A stretch of 64,000 bases of DNA from positions 124,001 through 188,000 of the forward strand of contig CAWIEF010000005.1 in NCBI GenBank assembly GCA_963835135.1. Reading direction: 5' to 3'. Position 1 is the stretch's first letter, and each line of letters starts with the position of its first letter. Both the position numbers and the translations under genes were made by a program. The notes under the pieces are model-generated. The model searched no databases and was not told the origin of the DNA. It worked only from the letters and a program-made list of their open reading frames with translations. Below are positions 16,934-26,397 of the stretch, in pieces. The DNA is from JAVVHH01 sp963835135. GTDB taxonomy: Bacteria > Pseudomonadota > Alphaproteobacteria > Acetobacterales > Acetobacteraceae.

Positions 16934-17965
16934 TCACTCCGAATCCGGCAGCAAATCCAGCTGCGGCTGCGCCCGCGGCGGCGCCAGCCCGAGATGCCGC
17001 CAGCCCTCCTCGCCCAGCATCCGCCCCCAACTCGTGCGCAGCACCAGCCCTTCCTGGATCAGGAACGGCTCCACCACGTCCTCGAGAGTGTCTCGCGCCT
17101 CCGCCAGCGCCGCCGCCAGCGTCTCGACCCCCACCGGGCCGCCATGGTGGTGCTCGGCGATGCGCCGCAGGTAGCGGCGGTCCATGCCGTCGAGCCCGCG
17201 CCGGTCGACCTCCAGCCGGGTCAGCGCGGCGTCCGCGACCGCGCGATCCACCGGGCTTTGCCGAAGGACGGCCGCGAAGTCTCTGACCCGCCTCAACAAT
17301 CGCCCCGCGATCCGCGGCGTCCCCCGCGACCGCTTGGCGATCTCCGCGGCCCCGTCCGGCGCCAGGTCGAACCCGAGCTTGCCCGCCCCCCGCGTCACGA
17401 TCTGCTCCAGCTCGGCCGCCGTGTAGAACACCAGCCGCAGCGGGATGCCGAACCGGTCTCGCAGCGGCGTCGCCAGCAGCCCGGCCCGCGTCGTCGCCCC
17501 CACCAGCGTGAACGGCGCCAGATCGATCCGTACGCTCCGCGCCGCCGGCCCCTCGCCGATGATCAGGTCGAGCTGGAAGTCCTCCATCGCGGGATACAGC
17601 ACCTCCTCGATCGCCGGCTGCAGCCGGTGGATCTCGTCGATGAACAGCACGTCCCGCGGCTGCAGGTTGGTCAGGATCGCCGCCAGGTCGCCCGCGCGCT
17701 GGATCACCGGCCCAGACGTCGCCCGGAACCCGACCCCGAGTTCACGCGCCACGATCTGCGCCAGCGTCGTCTTGCCGAGCCCCGGCGGCCCATGGAACAG
17801 AACATGGTCCAGCGCTTCGGCGCGGTCCCGTGCCGCCTGTATGAAGATCGACAGGTTCTCCCGGCTCGCCTTCTGCCCGACGAAATCCGCAAGCGTCTGC
17901 GGCCGCAGGCTCGCCTCGGCGGCGTCCTCCTCCGAGCGGGCCGGGTCGACCGCGCGGTCGCTCAA
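16934..17965 (-). CDS. ruvB: Holliday junction helicase motor RuvB
   Basis: The 343-residue AAA+ ATPase drives branch migration with RuvA. Walker A GPPGLGKTT, Walker B VLFIDEIH, sensor TTRAG and the GTPRIAGRLLRR sensor-2 region are visible, then a winged-helix C-terminus. The start appears to be TTG 17965, which gives the usual acidic leader before RPQTLADFVGQ. An ATG just upstream is out of frame. It is 10 bases after ruvA. Confidence 0.95.
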   Translation of the reverse strand: MSDRAVDPARSEEDAAEASLRPQTLADFVGQKASRENLSIFIQAARDRAEALDHVLFHGPPGLGKTTLAQIVARELGVGFRATSGPVIQRAGDLAAILTNLQPRDVLFIDEIHRLQPAIEEVLYPAMEDFQLDLIIGEGPAARSVRIDLAPFTLVGATTRAGLLATPLRDRFGIPLRLVFYTAAELEQIVTRGAGKLGFDLAPDGAAEIAKRSRGTPRIAGRLLRRVRDFAAVLRQSPVDRAVADAALTRLEVDRRGLDGMDRRYLRRIAEHHHGGPVGVETLAAALAEARDTLEDVVEPFLIQEGLVLRTSWGRMLGEEGWRHLGLAPPRAQPQLDLLPDSE

Positions 17966-17975
17966 GACCGCGCGC

Positions 17976-18575
17976 TCATTTCAGCGCCAGCTCCCGCAAG
18001 CTCTCCCGGATGATGACGTCGATCCCCGCGGTCTCGCCCGCCGCCGCGATCACCGCCGCAACCACCGGCTGCGCCTCCGCCCGCCGGTAGCCGAGATTGG
18101 CCAGCGCCGACAGCGCATCCGCCTCCGGACCACGCGGCGCCATCCCGATCGGCAGCGCCGGCCCGGTCGGCATCGCGCCCGCCTTATCCCTGAGTTCGCT
18201 CAGCAGCCGGATCGCCAGCTTCGCGCCGACCCCCGGTGCCCGCGTCAGGCTCGCCTTGTCGCCGGCCGCGATCGCCCCGATCAGCTCCCGGGCCGACAGC
18301 GCCGACAGGATGTTCAGCGCCACCTTGGCGCCAACCCCTTGCACCGTCAGCAGAAGCCGGAACCAGTCCCGCTCCGCCGGCTCCACGAAGCCATACAGCA
18401 GGATCGCGTCCTCCCGCACCTGCGTCTCCACCAGCACCCGCGCCACCGCCGGCGGCGCCGGTAGCGCCGCCAATGTCCGCGTGGACGCCTGCACCAGGTA
18501 TCCGACGCCGCCGACGTCGATGATGCACCGATCCGCCTCGATCCCCTCGACCCGGCCCGTGAGCAAAGCGATCAT
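17976..18575 (-). CDS. ruvA: Holliday junction DNA-binding protein RuvA
   Basis: The 199-residue protein has the N-terminal OB-fold (MIALLTGRVEG), the two helix-hairpin-helix motifs (VQGVGAKVALNIL and APGVGAKLAIRLL) and the C-terminal RuvB-contacting domain. It forms the tetramer that holds the four-way junction. It sits between ruvC (22 bases upstream) and ruvB. Confidence 0.96.
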   Translation of the reverse strand: MIALLTGRVEGIEADRCIIDVGGVGYLVQASTRTLAALPAPPAVARVLVETQVREDAILLYGFVEPAERDWFRLLLTVQGVGAKVALNILSALSARELIGAIAAGDKASLTRAPGVGAKLAIRLLSELRDKAGAMPTGPALPIGMAPRGPEADALSALANLGYRRAEAQPVVAAVIAAAGETAGIDVIIRESLRELALK

Positions 18576-18597
18576 GCGATGAACGTCAGCAGCGCGA

Positions 18598-19104
18598 TCA
18601 TGCCATCACCGTCGCGCCCGCAATCCGCTGCCGCGTCTGCCGGTGGTGCGCGTGGCAGATCGCCACCGCCAGCGCGTCCGCCGCATCCGCCCGGCGCAAC
18701 GTCGCCGCCGGCAGCAGCCGCCGCACCATCATCTCCACCTGCTCCTTTGACGCCGCCCCCGTTCCGACCACGGCGCGCTTGACCTCCATCGCCCCATATT
18801 CGGCGACCGAGATCCCCGCCAGCGCCGGCGCCAACAACGCCACCCCCCGCGCATACCCCAGCTTCAGCGTCGCCGCCCCATTGCGGTTGACATACGTCTC
18901 CTCGACCGCGGCCTCCTGCGGCGAATACTGCAGAAACAATGCTGTAAGCTCATCGTGCAGGAACTTCAGACGTGCCGGCACCGCATGCGTGTTGTCCGTC
19001 GCTAGCACCCCATCGGCCACATGCCGCAGCCGGTTCCCCTCCGCCTCGATCACCCCCCATCCGGTGAACCGCAGCCCCGGATCGATGCCCATAAGGCGGA
19101 TCAC
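18598..19104 (-). CDS. ruvC: Holliday junction resolvase RuvC
   Basis: The 168-residue endonuclease has the expected acidic catalytic residues: D8 in GIDPG, E68 in AVEET, and D140 and D143 in RADAADALAVAICHAH. It cuts junctions presented by RuvAB. The start is GTG 19104; an ATG four codons later would leave too short a first strand. It is the first gene of the ruvCAB set. A REP-like palindrome lies upstream. Confidence 0.96.
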   Translation of the reverse strand: MIRLMGIDPGLRFTGWGVIEAEGNRLRHVADGVLATDNTHAVPARLKFLHDELTALFLQYSPQEAAVEETYVNRNGAATLKLGYARGVALLAPALAGISVAEYGAMEVKRAVVGTGAASKEQVEMMVRRLLPAATLRRADAADALAVAICHAHHRQTRQRIAGATVMA

Positions 19105-19130
19105 GACGACTCCAAATCCGCTTTCTTCTC

Positions 19131-19161
19131 CCTCACCCCGTCCTCTCCCGGAGGGAGAGGG
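19131..19161. repeat. REP-like palindromic element, copy 3 (inverted)
   Basis: CCTCACCCCGT is followed by a perfect 8-bp stem, CCTCTCCC (19142-19149) and GGGAGAGG (19153-19160), with a 3-base loop. It is the reverse complement of copy 1 at 410-442. It occupies the gap between yebC and ruvC, where it could act as a weak hairpin between transcripts. Confidence 0.7.
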
Positions 19162-19173
19162 TTCACGGCGGGA

Positions 19174-19920
19174 TCAAGAAAGCCGTTGCGCGACATCGTC
19201 CGGAATATCAAAGTTCGCGAACACGTTCTGCACGTCGTCGTTGTCCTCCAGCACATCCAGCAGCTTCAGCAGCCCGGTCGCCTTCTCTTCGTCCAGCGTC
19301 ACCGAATTCGTCGCCCGCCATTCCAGCTTGGCGATCGCCGGCTCCCCGAAGCGGCTTTCCAACGCATCGCGCACCGCGAAGAAATCCTCGATCGCGCACG
19401 TGACCTCATGGCCCTCGGCATCGCTTTCGACGTTGTCCGCCCCGGCCTCGATCGCCGCCTCCAGCATCTCGTCCGCCGAACCGGCCTTCGCCGGATAAAA
19501 TATGACCCCCAACCGATTGAACATGAAGGAAACCGAGTTCGTCTCCCCCATCGCCCCGCCATACTTGTTGAATGCCGACCGCACGTCCGACGCCGTCCGG
19601 TTGCGGTTGTCGGTCAGCGCCTCGACGATGACCGCGACCCCCGCCGGTCCATACCCCTCGTAGCGGACCTCGACGTAATCCTCCCCGCCTCCTGCGCCGG
19701 TCGCCTTCTTGACTGCCCGCTCGATCGTGTCGCGCGGCATGTTGGCCTCGCGCGCCGCCGCCATCGCCGCCCGCAGGCGCGGGTTGAACGCCGGGTCGGG
19801 CAAGCCCTGCCGGGCCGAAACGGTGATCTCGCGGATCAGCTTGGCGAACTGCCGCGCCCGCTTGGCGTCCTGCGCACCTTTGCGGTGCATGATGTTCTTG
19901 AACTGGCTGTGGCCGGCCAC
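19174..19920 (-). CDS. yebC: YebC/PmpR family protein
   Basis: The 248-residue protein begins AGHSQFKNIMHRKGAQD, the family signature, and keeps the three-domain length. Family members are described as transcriptional regulators and, more recently, as factors that help ribosomes through polyproline stretches. The start is GTG 19920. It is often found just upstream of ruvC, as here. Confidence 0.94.
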   Translation of the reverse strand: MAGHSQFKNIMHRKGAQDAKRARQFAKLIREITVSARQGLPDPAFNPRLRAAMAAAREANMPRDTIERAVKKATGAGGGEDYVEVRYEGYGPAGVAVIVEALTDNRNRTASDVRSAFNKYGGAMGETNSVSFMFNRLGVIFYPAKAGSADEMLEAAIEAGADNVESDAEGHEVTCAIEDFFAVRDALESRFGEPAIAKLEWRATNSVTLDEEKATGLLKLLDVLEDNDDVQNVFANFDIPDDVAQRLS

Positions 19921-19956
19921 GGGGGCGTCTCAATCCTGTTGGAGTCGGACCGCCTT

Positions 19957-19962
19957 ATTATA
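19957..19962 (-). promoter_or_regulatory. Candidate -10 box upstream of yebC
   Basis: The minus strand reads TATAAT here, a perfect -10 hexamer, 37 bases before the yebC start and overlapping the stop codon of the upstream phosphodiesterase gene. No good -35 lies 16-18 bases further up; a short GTCGC/GCGAC inverted repeat is there instead. It may give yebC-ruvCAB its own promoter. This is a pattern match only. Confidence 0.3.
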
Positions 19963-20773
19963 GGACTGGCGTCGCTTGCGACAGCCGCCCGCCCCGCCGC
20001 ACCGGCTCCACCCCCACCGCCAGCCCGGTCCGGTCGTCCGTCACCACGAACAGGCCGCACAGCGTCGCCTCGCCCTCGGCCGGCTGCATGCGCTCGCCGG
20101 GCATCTTGGTCCAGAACCGCGACGCCGCACCCTGCTTGGCCATGCCGATCACACTGTCGTAGTCGCCGCACATCCCGGCATCGGACTGATACGCCGTCCC
20201 GCCCGCCAGGATCTGGTGATCCGACGTCGGCACGTGCGTATGCGTCCCCACCACGAGCGACACCGTCCCATCGAACGAATGCGCGTAGGCCAGCTTCTCG
20301 CTCGTGGCCTCGGCATGGAAATCGGCCACGATCGCCTGCACGCTGGCACCGAGCCGATACCGCGCCAGCAGCTCCGCCGTCATCCGGAACGGGTCGTCGA
20401 GCGGGTCCATGAACAGCCGCCCCATCGCGTTCAGCACCAGTGCCTTGCGCCCATCCGCGAGCGTGATCTCGATCGACCCGGCCCCGGGCGTGCCGGCCGG
20501 GAAGTTCAGCGGCCGGATCACCCGCTTCTCCTGCGCGATATACGGGATCAGCTCGCGCCGGTCCCACGCATGGTTGCCCAGGGTCACCGCGTCGGCGCCC
20601 GCCGCGAACAGCGCCTCCGCCATGTCCGGACCGAGGCCGAACCCATGACTGGCGTTCTCGCCGTTGATGACCACCAGGTCCGCCCGCACCTCCGCCCGCA
20701 ACGCCGGCAGGAGCATGCTGACCGCGTCGCGCCCAGACCGGCCGACGACGTCGCCGAGAAACAAAATCCTCAA
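19958..20773 (-). CDS. YmdB-type metallophosphoesterase (cyclic nucleotide phosphodiesterase family)
   Basis: The 271-residue calcineurin-like protein belongs to the TIGR00282/YmdB family. Metal-binding motifs are visible in order: FLGDVVGRSGR at the N-terminus, NGENASHG, LGNHAWD, VADFHAEATSEK and GTHTHVPTSD. Family members hydrolyse 2',3'- and 3',5'-cyclic nucleotides. The start is taken as TTG 20773, which places RILFLGD at residue 2 and has AAGGA five bases upstream; the longer frame to 20824 adds an unrelated leader. Confidence 0.9.
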   Translation of the reverse strand: MRILFLGDVVGRSGRDAVSMLLPALRAEVRADLVVINGENASHGFGLGPDMAEALFAAGADAVTLGNHAWDRRELIPYIAQEKRVIRPLNFPAGTPGAGSIEITLADGRKALVLNAMGRLFMDPLDDPFRMTAELLARYRLGASVQAIVADFHAEATSEKLAYAHSFDGTVSLVVGTHTHVPTSDHQILAGGTAYQSDAGMCGDYDSVIGMAKQGAASRFWTKMPGERMQPAEGEATLCGLFVVTDDRTGLAVGVEPVRRGGRLSQATPVL

Positions 20774-20778
20774 ATTGA

Positions 20779-20783
20779 TCCTT
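20779..20783 (-). promoter_or_regulatory. Ribosome-binding site that sets a TTG start
   Basis: AAGGA on the minus strand lies five bases before TTG 20773. It is the reason for choosing that codon as the start of the YmdB-type phosphodiesterase rather than the upstream ATG at 20824. Confidence 0.55.
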
Positions 20784-20860
20784 ACGCGGCAGTCAAGCCA
20801 ATTCCGCCGCAGACATACGTCCAAGCAGGCACACCATCCAGGCCCCCCGAGCCGCCCCGC

Positions 20861-23650
20861 TCAAGCCGCCGTCACCCGGTTGCGCCGCGGCGTCGTGTCC
20901 GGGCTCGGCGGCGCTCCTTCTATCGGCGGCGCCAGCGCCGCCAGCAAAGCCTGCCGCAGCAGCGCCAGCTTGCGGTCGTTCTCTACCTTCAGGCCGAAGA
21001 TGTCCTTCACGTAGAACACGTCGACCGCCCGGACCCCGTACGTTGTCACATGCGCGCTGGCGATCTGCAGCCCCTGCTCGCTGATCGCCGCCGTCACGTC
21101 GTGCAGCAGGCCCGGCCGGTCGCGCCCGTTCACCTCCAACACCGTGTGCGTATGGCTCGCCCGGTTGTCGACCACGACCCGCGGCGAAACGTGGATCGCC
21201 CGCATCCGCCGTCCCAACAGCGCCGCCGACGCCCGACCGATCTCGCTCGCGATGCCGAGCTCGCCGGACAGCGCCTGGTCGATCAGCACGTGCAGCCGCG
21301 CCAGCCGGTGCGGCGCATCGAACATCCCGCCGCCCGCGTCCTGGATCCAGAACGTGTCCAGCGCGCTGCCATTGGTCAGCGTATGGATCCGCGCGTCCAC
21401 GATGCTCGCCCCCGCCACCGCCAGCGCCCCGGCGATCCGGCTGAACAGCCCGGCGTGATCGGCTGTGTATACCGTCACCTCGGTCACCTCGCGCGCCGGC
21501 AGCGGCTGCGTGTCCACCGTCAGCGGCGCCCGCCGGCCCTCGGCTTCGCGGATCAGCCTCGCATGCCGCGCGTGCGTCTCCGGGTCGAAGCTGAGCCAGT
21601 AGCCGGGATAGCCGAGATCGAGGAACTGCTGGATGCTCTCCTGCGGCCATTCGTCCAGCAACGAAACCGCCGCCTCCTTGGCCCGCGCCACCCGAACGTC
21701 CCGCTCGGTCGTCGACAGCCCGCCCGCCAGCACGTCCGCCACCCGGCCGTACAGCTCGCGCAGCAGCATCGCCTTCCAGCCGTTCCACACCTTCGGGCTC
21801 ACCGCCCGCATGTCCGCGACGGTGAGCACCAGCAGCAGCTTCAGCCGCTCGGGCGATTGGATCGTATCGGCCAGGTCGAGGATCGTCTTGGGGTCGTCGA
21901 TGTCGCGCTTGAACGCCGTCTGGCTGAGCAGCAGGTGGTGCATCACCAGCCAGCTCACCGTCTCGGTCTCTTCCCCGGAAAGACCAAGCGCCGGCCCGAC
22001 CTCCAAGGCGATCTCGGCGCCCAACTGCGAATGGTCGCCGCCGCGCCCCTTGGCGATGTCGTGCAGCAGCGTCGCCACGTAGAGCGCCCGGCGGGACTGC
22101 AGGTCCTCGATCAGCGCCGTCGCGATCGGCGCGATGTCGCGCAGATCGCCCCGCTCGAGCCCGTCCAGCACGCGCAGCGCCTCGATCGTGTGCTCGTCGA
22201 CCGTGAACACGTGGTAGGTGTCGAACTGCATCTGGCCGACGATGCGCGCCCAGTCCGGGATGAAGCGCCCCAGGAACCCGGTCTCGTTCAACACCGCCAT
22301 CCAGCGCGCCCCGTCGCATGCCGTGCAGAGCAGGTTGGTGAAGATATCGGCCGCCGCCCTGTCGCCCCGCAACGCCAGCGCCTGCCGCTCCTGCCGGATC
22401 AGCGCGCGCAACGTCAGCGGATGCAGCTGCAGGTGCCGGTCTCGCGCCGTCTGCAGGATCCGCAGCATGTTCAGCGGCTCGCGCTCGAAATCCCGGCCCG
22501 GCGCGGTCATCAGCTTGCCGTCGGCCAGGATGAAGCCCTGGTCGAACAGGGTCGTATCCGTCGCAGGCTGCGTCGCCGGCGGGCCGAGCGCGGCGCGGAC
22601 CAGCGCCGGCTCGAGCACCGCGGTGATCTGGGTGATCTCCCGCGCGGTCAGGAAGTAGTGGCGCATGAACCGCTCCACGCCGTCCTGCCGGCCGTGCCGC
22701 GTGTAGCCCATCCGCGCCCCGACCACCGGCTGCAGGTCGAAGGTGAGCCGGTCTTCCGCCCGGCCGGCGATGTAGTGCAGGTGGAAGCGCACCGTCCACA
22801 GGAACGACCAGGAGCGGCGCGTGTGCTTGGCCTCGCTCGCGGTCAGGATCCCGCCCCCAGGACTGTCGGGCCCGACCAGCTCGCCCATCACCTGCGTCCC
22901 GAACACGTAGCGGCTCATCCAATACAGCGTCTGCAGGTCGCGCAGGCCGCCCCGTCCCTCCTTGATGTTCGGCTCGACCAGGAACGGGCTGTCGCCATAC
23001 CGGTGATGCCGCGCATCCCGCTCGGCTTGCTTGGCCACCAGGAACGCGCCGGCCCCGTCGGCCCGGCAAAACGCGACGAAACGGTCCTGGAAGCACTGGA
23101 ACAGCGCCGGGTCGCCGCTCAGCAGCCGCGCGTCGATCATCGACGTGCGCACGACCATGTCGCGCTCGGCGTCTTGCAGGCAGTCGTCCACCGACCGCGT
23201 CGCGTGACCGACCTTCAACCCGAGATCCCACAGGAAATAAAGCATGAACTCGACCGCGGCCAGCGTCGCCGGGGCCGGCGTGTCGGGCGTGATGAACAGC
23301 AGGTCGATGTCGCTGAACGGCGCCAGCACGCCGCGCCCATACCCGCCCGTAGCCACCACCGCCAACGAGCCCGGCGCACCGAAATCCTGCTCGAGCGCAA
23401 AGCCGTGCAGCGCCGCGATGACGCCGTCCGTCAGCTCGCCCAGCAGCCGCCCCGCACGCAGGCCAGGCATGTTCCCCGCCTCGAACAGGTCCTGCACGTG
23501 ATGCTGCACCCGGGCCACGTAGCGGCGGAACGCGCCCAGCGCGGCGTCGCGCGGCACCGTCGCGCCATGGGACGCAAGCTCCGCGAGCGCACCCCTCAGT
23601 ATATGGAGGGCATCCTCCGGGTGCTCGGGCAGCGGTGAGGGTGACGTCAT
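20861..23650 (-). CDS. glnD: Bifunctional [protein-PII] uridylyltransferase / uridylyl-removing enzyme
   Basis: The 929-residue sensor of glutamine controls PII proteins. The domain order is a nucleotidyltransferase with GGYGRG and FSDIDLLF, a helical linker, an HD hydrolase domain with LLHDIAKGRGGDHS, and two C-terminal ACT domains (EVTVYTADHAGLFS and VLEVNGRDRPGLLHDV). All motifs are intact. The start is ATG 23650; a TTG two codons upstream is possible. Adjacent mutS on the same strand, 50 bases upstream, is a recurrent alphaproteobacterial pairing. Confidence 0.95.
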   Translation of the reverse strand: MTSPSPLPEHPEDALHILRGALAELASHGATVPRDAALGAFRRYVARVQHHVQDLFEAGNMPGLRAGRLLGELTDGVIAALHGFALEQDFGAPGSLAVVATGGYGRGVLAPFSDIDLLFITPDTPAPATLAAVEFMLYFLWDLGLKVGHATRSVDDCLQDAERDMVVRTSMIDARLLSGDPALFQCFQDRFVAFCRADGAGAFLVAKQAERDARHHRYGDSPFLVEPNIKEGRGGLRDLQTLYWMSRYVFGTQVMGELVGPDSPGGGILTASEAKHTRRSWSFLWTVRFHLHYIAGRAEDRLTFDLQPVVGARMGYTRHGRQDGVERFMRHYFLTAREITQITAVLEPALVRAALGPPATQPATDTTLFDQGFILADGKLMTAPGRDFEREPLNMLRILQTARDRHLQLHPLTLRALIRQERQALALRGDRAAADIFTNLLCTACDGARWMAVLNETGFLGRFIPDWARIVGQMQFDTYHVFTVDEHTIEALRVLDGLERGDLRDIAPIATALIEDLQSRRALYVATLLHDIAKGRGGDHSQLGAEIALEVGPALGLSGEETETVSWLVMHHLLLSQTAFKRDIDDPKTILDLADTIQSPERLKLLLVLTVADMRAVSPKVWNGWKAMLLRELYGRVADVLAGGLSTTERDVRVARAKEAAVSLLDEWPQESIQQFLDLGYPGYWLSFDPETHARHARLIREAEGRRAPLTVDTQPLPAREVTEVTVYTADHAGLFSRIAGALAVAGASIVDARIHTLTNGSALDTFWIQDAGGGMFDAPHRLARLHVLIDQALSGELGIASEIGRASAALLGRRMRAIHVSPRVVVDNRASHTHTVLEVNGRDRPGLLHDVTAAISEQGLQIASAHVTTYGVRAVDVFYVKDIFGLKVENDRKLALLRQALLAALAPPIEGAPPSPDTTPRRNRVTAA

Positions 23651-23700
23651 TACCAATACTCTAAGGCGATTTGCTTAAACGTGGAACCAACTCCTGGTAT

Positions 23701-26295
23701 TTAAGTCCAGCCTGTGTCGGACGGCTCCGCCGCGAGCGCCTTCAGCGCATACAGCGCCTCCAAGGCCTCGCGCGGGGTCAGCCGATCCGGGTCGATCGCC
23801 CCCACCGCGTCCCGCAGCTTGTCTGGCGGCGCCGGACGATCCTCCGGCAGCGTCGCGAACAGCGGCAACTCGGCCGGCAGCCCGTGCCCGTTCTTCTCCA
23901 GCGCCGCCAGCAACCCGGCCGCCCGCCGCACCGTCGCCTGCGGCACCCCCGCCAACTGCGCCACATGCACCCCCCAGGACCGCCCGGCCGCGCCCTCCGC
24001 CACTTCATGCAGGAACACCACGCTGCCGCGCCACTCCTTGACCCGCATCGTGTGCGCGCACAGGTGCCGCATCTGCGAGCCCAGCTTGGCCAGCTCGTGG
24101 AAATGCGTGGCGAAGATCGTCCGGCACCTGACCTGCCCGTGCAGCGCCTCCAACACCGCCCAGGCAATCGCCAAGCCGTCCAGCGTGCTCGTTCCCCGAC
24201 CGATCTCGTCCACCACCACCAGCGAACGCGGCCCAGCCTGGTGCAGGATCGCCGCCGTCTCCGTCATCTCGACCATGAACGTGCTGCGTCCGCGCGCCAG
24301 GTCGTCAGCCGCGCCCACCCGGCTGAACAGCCGGTCGACGACCCCGATCTCCGCACTCTGCGCCGGCACCGGCAACCCGGCCTGCGCCAGCACCGCCGCC
24401 AGCGCGTTCTGCCGCAGGAACGTGCTCTTGCCCGCCATGTTCGGCCCCGTCAGCAGCAGCAGTCGCCGGGCTGGCGACAGATCGCAATCGTTCGGCACGA
24501 ACCCGGCCCCCTTGCCTGACGAGCCGCTGCCCAACGCCGCTTCCACCACCGGATGCCGCAACCCCCGCACGCAGAACGCCGTGTCGTCCGTCACCCGCGG
24601 CCGGCACCAGCGCCCACCCTCGGCCAGCCGCGCGCACGCTTGCAGCACGTCCAGCTCCGCCAAGGCCGCCGCCGCCGCCGCCAGCGCCTCGGAGTGCCGC
24701 ATCACCTCGTCCACCAGCGCTGCGAACACGAGCGACTCGCGCGCTGCCGCCCGCTCCGCGGCCTCGCCGATCCGGCGGTCCAAATCGGCCAGCTCCGCCG
24801 TCGTGAACCGCGCGCCGTTCGTCGTCGCCTGGCGCATCTGCAGGGCCGGATCGGCCCGCAGCCTGTCCACGGAGGCTGCCGGCGCCTCGATCACGTAGCC
24901 GAGCTGCGCGTGGTGGCGGATCTTCAGCGACGCCACGCCGAACCGCTGCGCGTAATCCAGCGCCATCCCCGCGACCACCCGGCGGCTATCGTCCCGCAGC
25001 GCCCGCTCGGCATCCAGCTCGCCATCGAACCCGGCCGCGATCACCCCGCCATCATCGAGCCGCGCCGGCATCGGGTCCGCCAGCGCCCGCTCCAGCCGGT
25101 CCTGCAGCGCCGGGTCGAGCCCAAGCGGCGCGAGGGGCAGCGGGCCGCCCTCGATGGCCGCCGCGATCGCCGCTGCCGCCTGCAGCACCGCCCGGATGGC
25201 GCCGAGGTCGCGCGGCGTGCCCCGCCCCACCCCCAGCCGCCCGAGCGCCCGAGCCATGTCCGGCACACCCCGCAGAGAGCCCCTGAGCCGATCCAGCAGC
25301 GCCGGATGGTCGAGGAGCCACGCCCACCCATCCTGCCGGGCCGCGATCACCCCCGGGTCGAGCAACGGACCCGACAGCCAGTGCGCCAGCAGCCGCGCCC
25401 CTGCCGCGGTCGACGTCCGGTCCACCGCCGCCAGCAGCGTATGCCCGCCGCCATCGCGGGCGCGCGTGATCTCCAAGCTCGCCCGCGTGGCCGCATCCAG
25501 CATCATCTCGCCCAGCAGCCCGGCCGCGACCGGCCGCGACAGCCGCGGCAGGCTCCCCGCCTGCGTCAGCCGCACGTAGTCGAGCGCCATCGCCGCCGCG
25601 ACCGCCTCCGCATCGCTGAACACCCCGAATGCGTCCAGGCTCGCCGCCCCGAACGCCTGCGCTACCCGCGCCCCGGCCGCCAGCGGCGCGGGTGGGGCCA
25701 CCGCCGGACCCCGCCGGCCCGACCAGTCGCCCAGATCGAACCCGGCCGGCGCCAGGATCTCCACCGGTTCCAGCTTGCCCAGCAGCGCCATCATCTCGCC
25801 GCGCGCGGGCGCCGCAGTCTCGAACAGCCCGGTCGACACGTCGAGCCAAGCCGCCCCCAGCCGATCCCCGAGCATGGCGATCGCCAGCAGCAGGTTCGGC
25901 CGGTGCGCCTCGAGCAGGCTGTCCTCGGTCAGCGTCCCCGGCGTCACCAGCCGGACGATCTCCCGCTTCAGCGGCCCCTTGCCCGTCCGTCGTTTGGCCG
26001 GTTCCATCTGCTCGGCGACCGCCACCCGGAACCCGCGCCGGATCAGCCGCGACAGGTACGCCTCCGCCGCATGCACCGGCACGCCGCACATCGGGATCTT
26101 CTCCCCCGCATGCTCCCCGCGCCGGGTCAGCACGATGTCGAGCGCGCCGGCCGCCGCCTCCGCATCGGCGAAGAACAGCTCGTAGAAGTCGCCCATGCGC
26201 AGAAACAGCAGCGCGTCCGGATGCGCCTCCTTGAGCCGGAACCACTGCGCCATGCTCGGCGACGCGCCGGCAGCTGTGAGCGCACTCTCCGTCAT
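23701..26295 (-). CDS. mutS: DNA mismatch repair protein MutS
   Basis: The 864-residue protein recognises mismatches. The mismatch-reading GDFYELF motif is near residue 35, followed by connector, lever and clamp domains. The C-terminal ATPase has Walker A TGPNMAGKST, Walker B VVVDEIGRGTSTLDG and the HFHEL motif. The length is typical of MutS1. It lies 102 bases from the upstream HMG-CoA-lyase-like gene; I see no specific element in that gap. Confidence 0.97.
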   Translation of the reverse strand: MTESALTAAGASPSMAQWFRLKEAHPDALLFLRMGDFYELFFADAEAAAGALDIVLTRRGEHAGEKIPMCGVPVHAAEAYLSRLIRRGFRVAVAEQMEPAKRRTGKGPLKREIVRLVTPGTLTEDSLLEAHRPNLLLAIAMLGDRLGAAWLDVSTGLFETAAPARGEMMALLGKLEPVEILAPAGFDLGDWSGRRGPAVAPPAPLAAGARVAQAFGAASLDAFGVFSDAEAVAAAMALDYVRLTQAGSLPRLSRPVAAGLLGEMMLDAATRASLEITRARDGGGHTLLAAVDRTSTAAGARLLAHWLSGPLLDPGVIAARQDGWAWLLDHPALLDRLRGSLRGVPDMARALGRLGVGRGTPRDLGAIRAVLQAAAAIAAAIEGGPLPLAPLGLDPALQDRLERALADPMPARLDDGGVIAAGFDGELDAERALRDDSRRVVAGMALDYAQRFGVASLKIRHHAQLGYVIEAPAASVDRLRADPALQMRQATTNGARFTTAELADLDRRIGEAAERAAARESLVFAALVDEVMRHSEALAAAAAALAELDVLQACARLAEGGRWCRPRVTDDTAFCVRGLRHPVVEAALGSGSSGKGAGFVPNDCDLSPARRLLLLTGPNMAGKSTFLRQNALAAVLAQAGLPVPAQSAEIGVVDRLFSRVGAADDLARGRSTFMVEMTETAAILHQAGPRSLVVVDEIGRGTSTLDGLAIAWAVLEALHGQVRCRTIFATHFHELAKLGSQMRHLCAHTMRVKEWRGSVVFLHEVAEGAAGRSWGVHVAQLAGVPQATVRRAAGLLAALEKNGHGLPAELPLFATLPEDRPAPPDKLRDAVGAIDPDRLTPREALEALYALKALAAEPSDTGWT

Positions 26296-26397
26296 CGCGA
26301 GCCGCCTCTCGGCAGCGCGGCGATCCAGGGCGGCAAGAGCAGCTCGTGCGCACGGAGTGCCGCAGCGCTCCGCGCCTCGCGTTGACGAAACACCCGT

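Noticed and set aside
19976..23638. A 1220-codon open frame on the plus strand opposite glnD and the YmdB-type gene
   Set aside because: Its product is Arg/Pro/His-rich with no domain, a typical shadow of GC-rich codon use; glnD on the other strand has all motifs.
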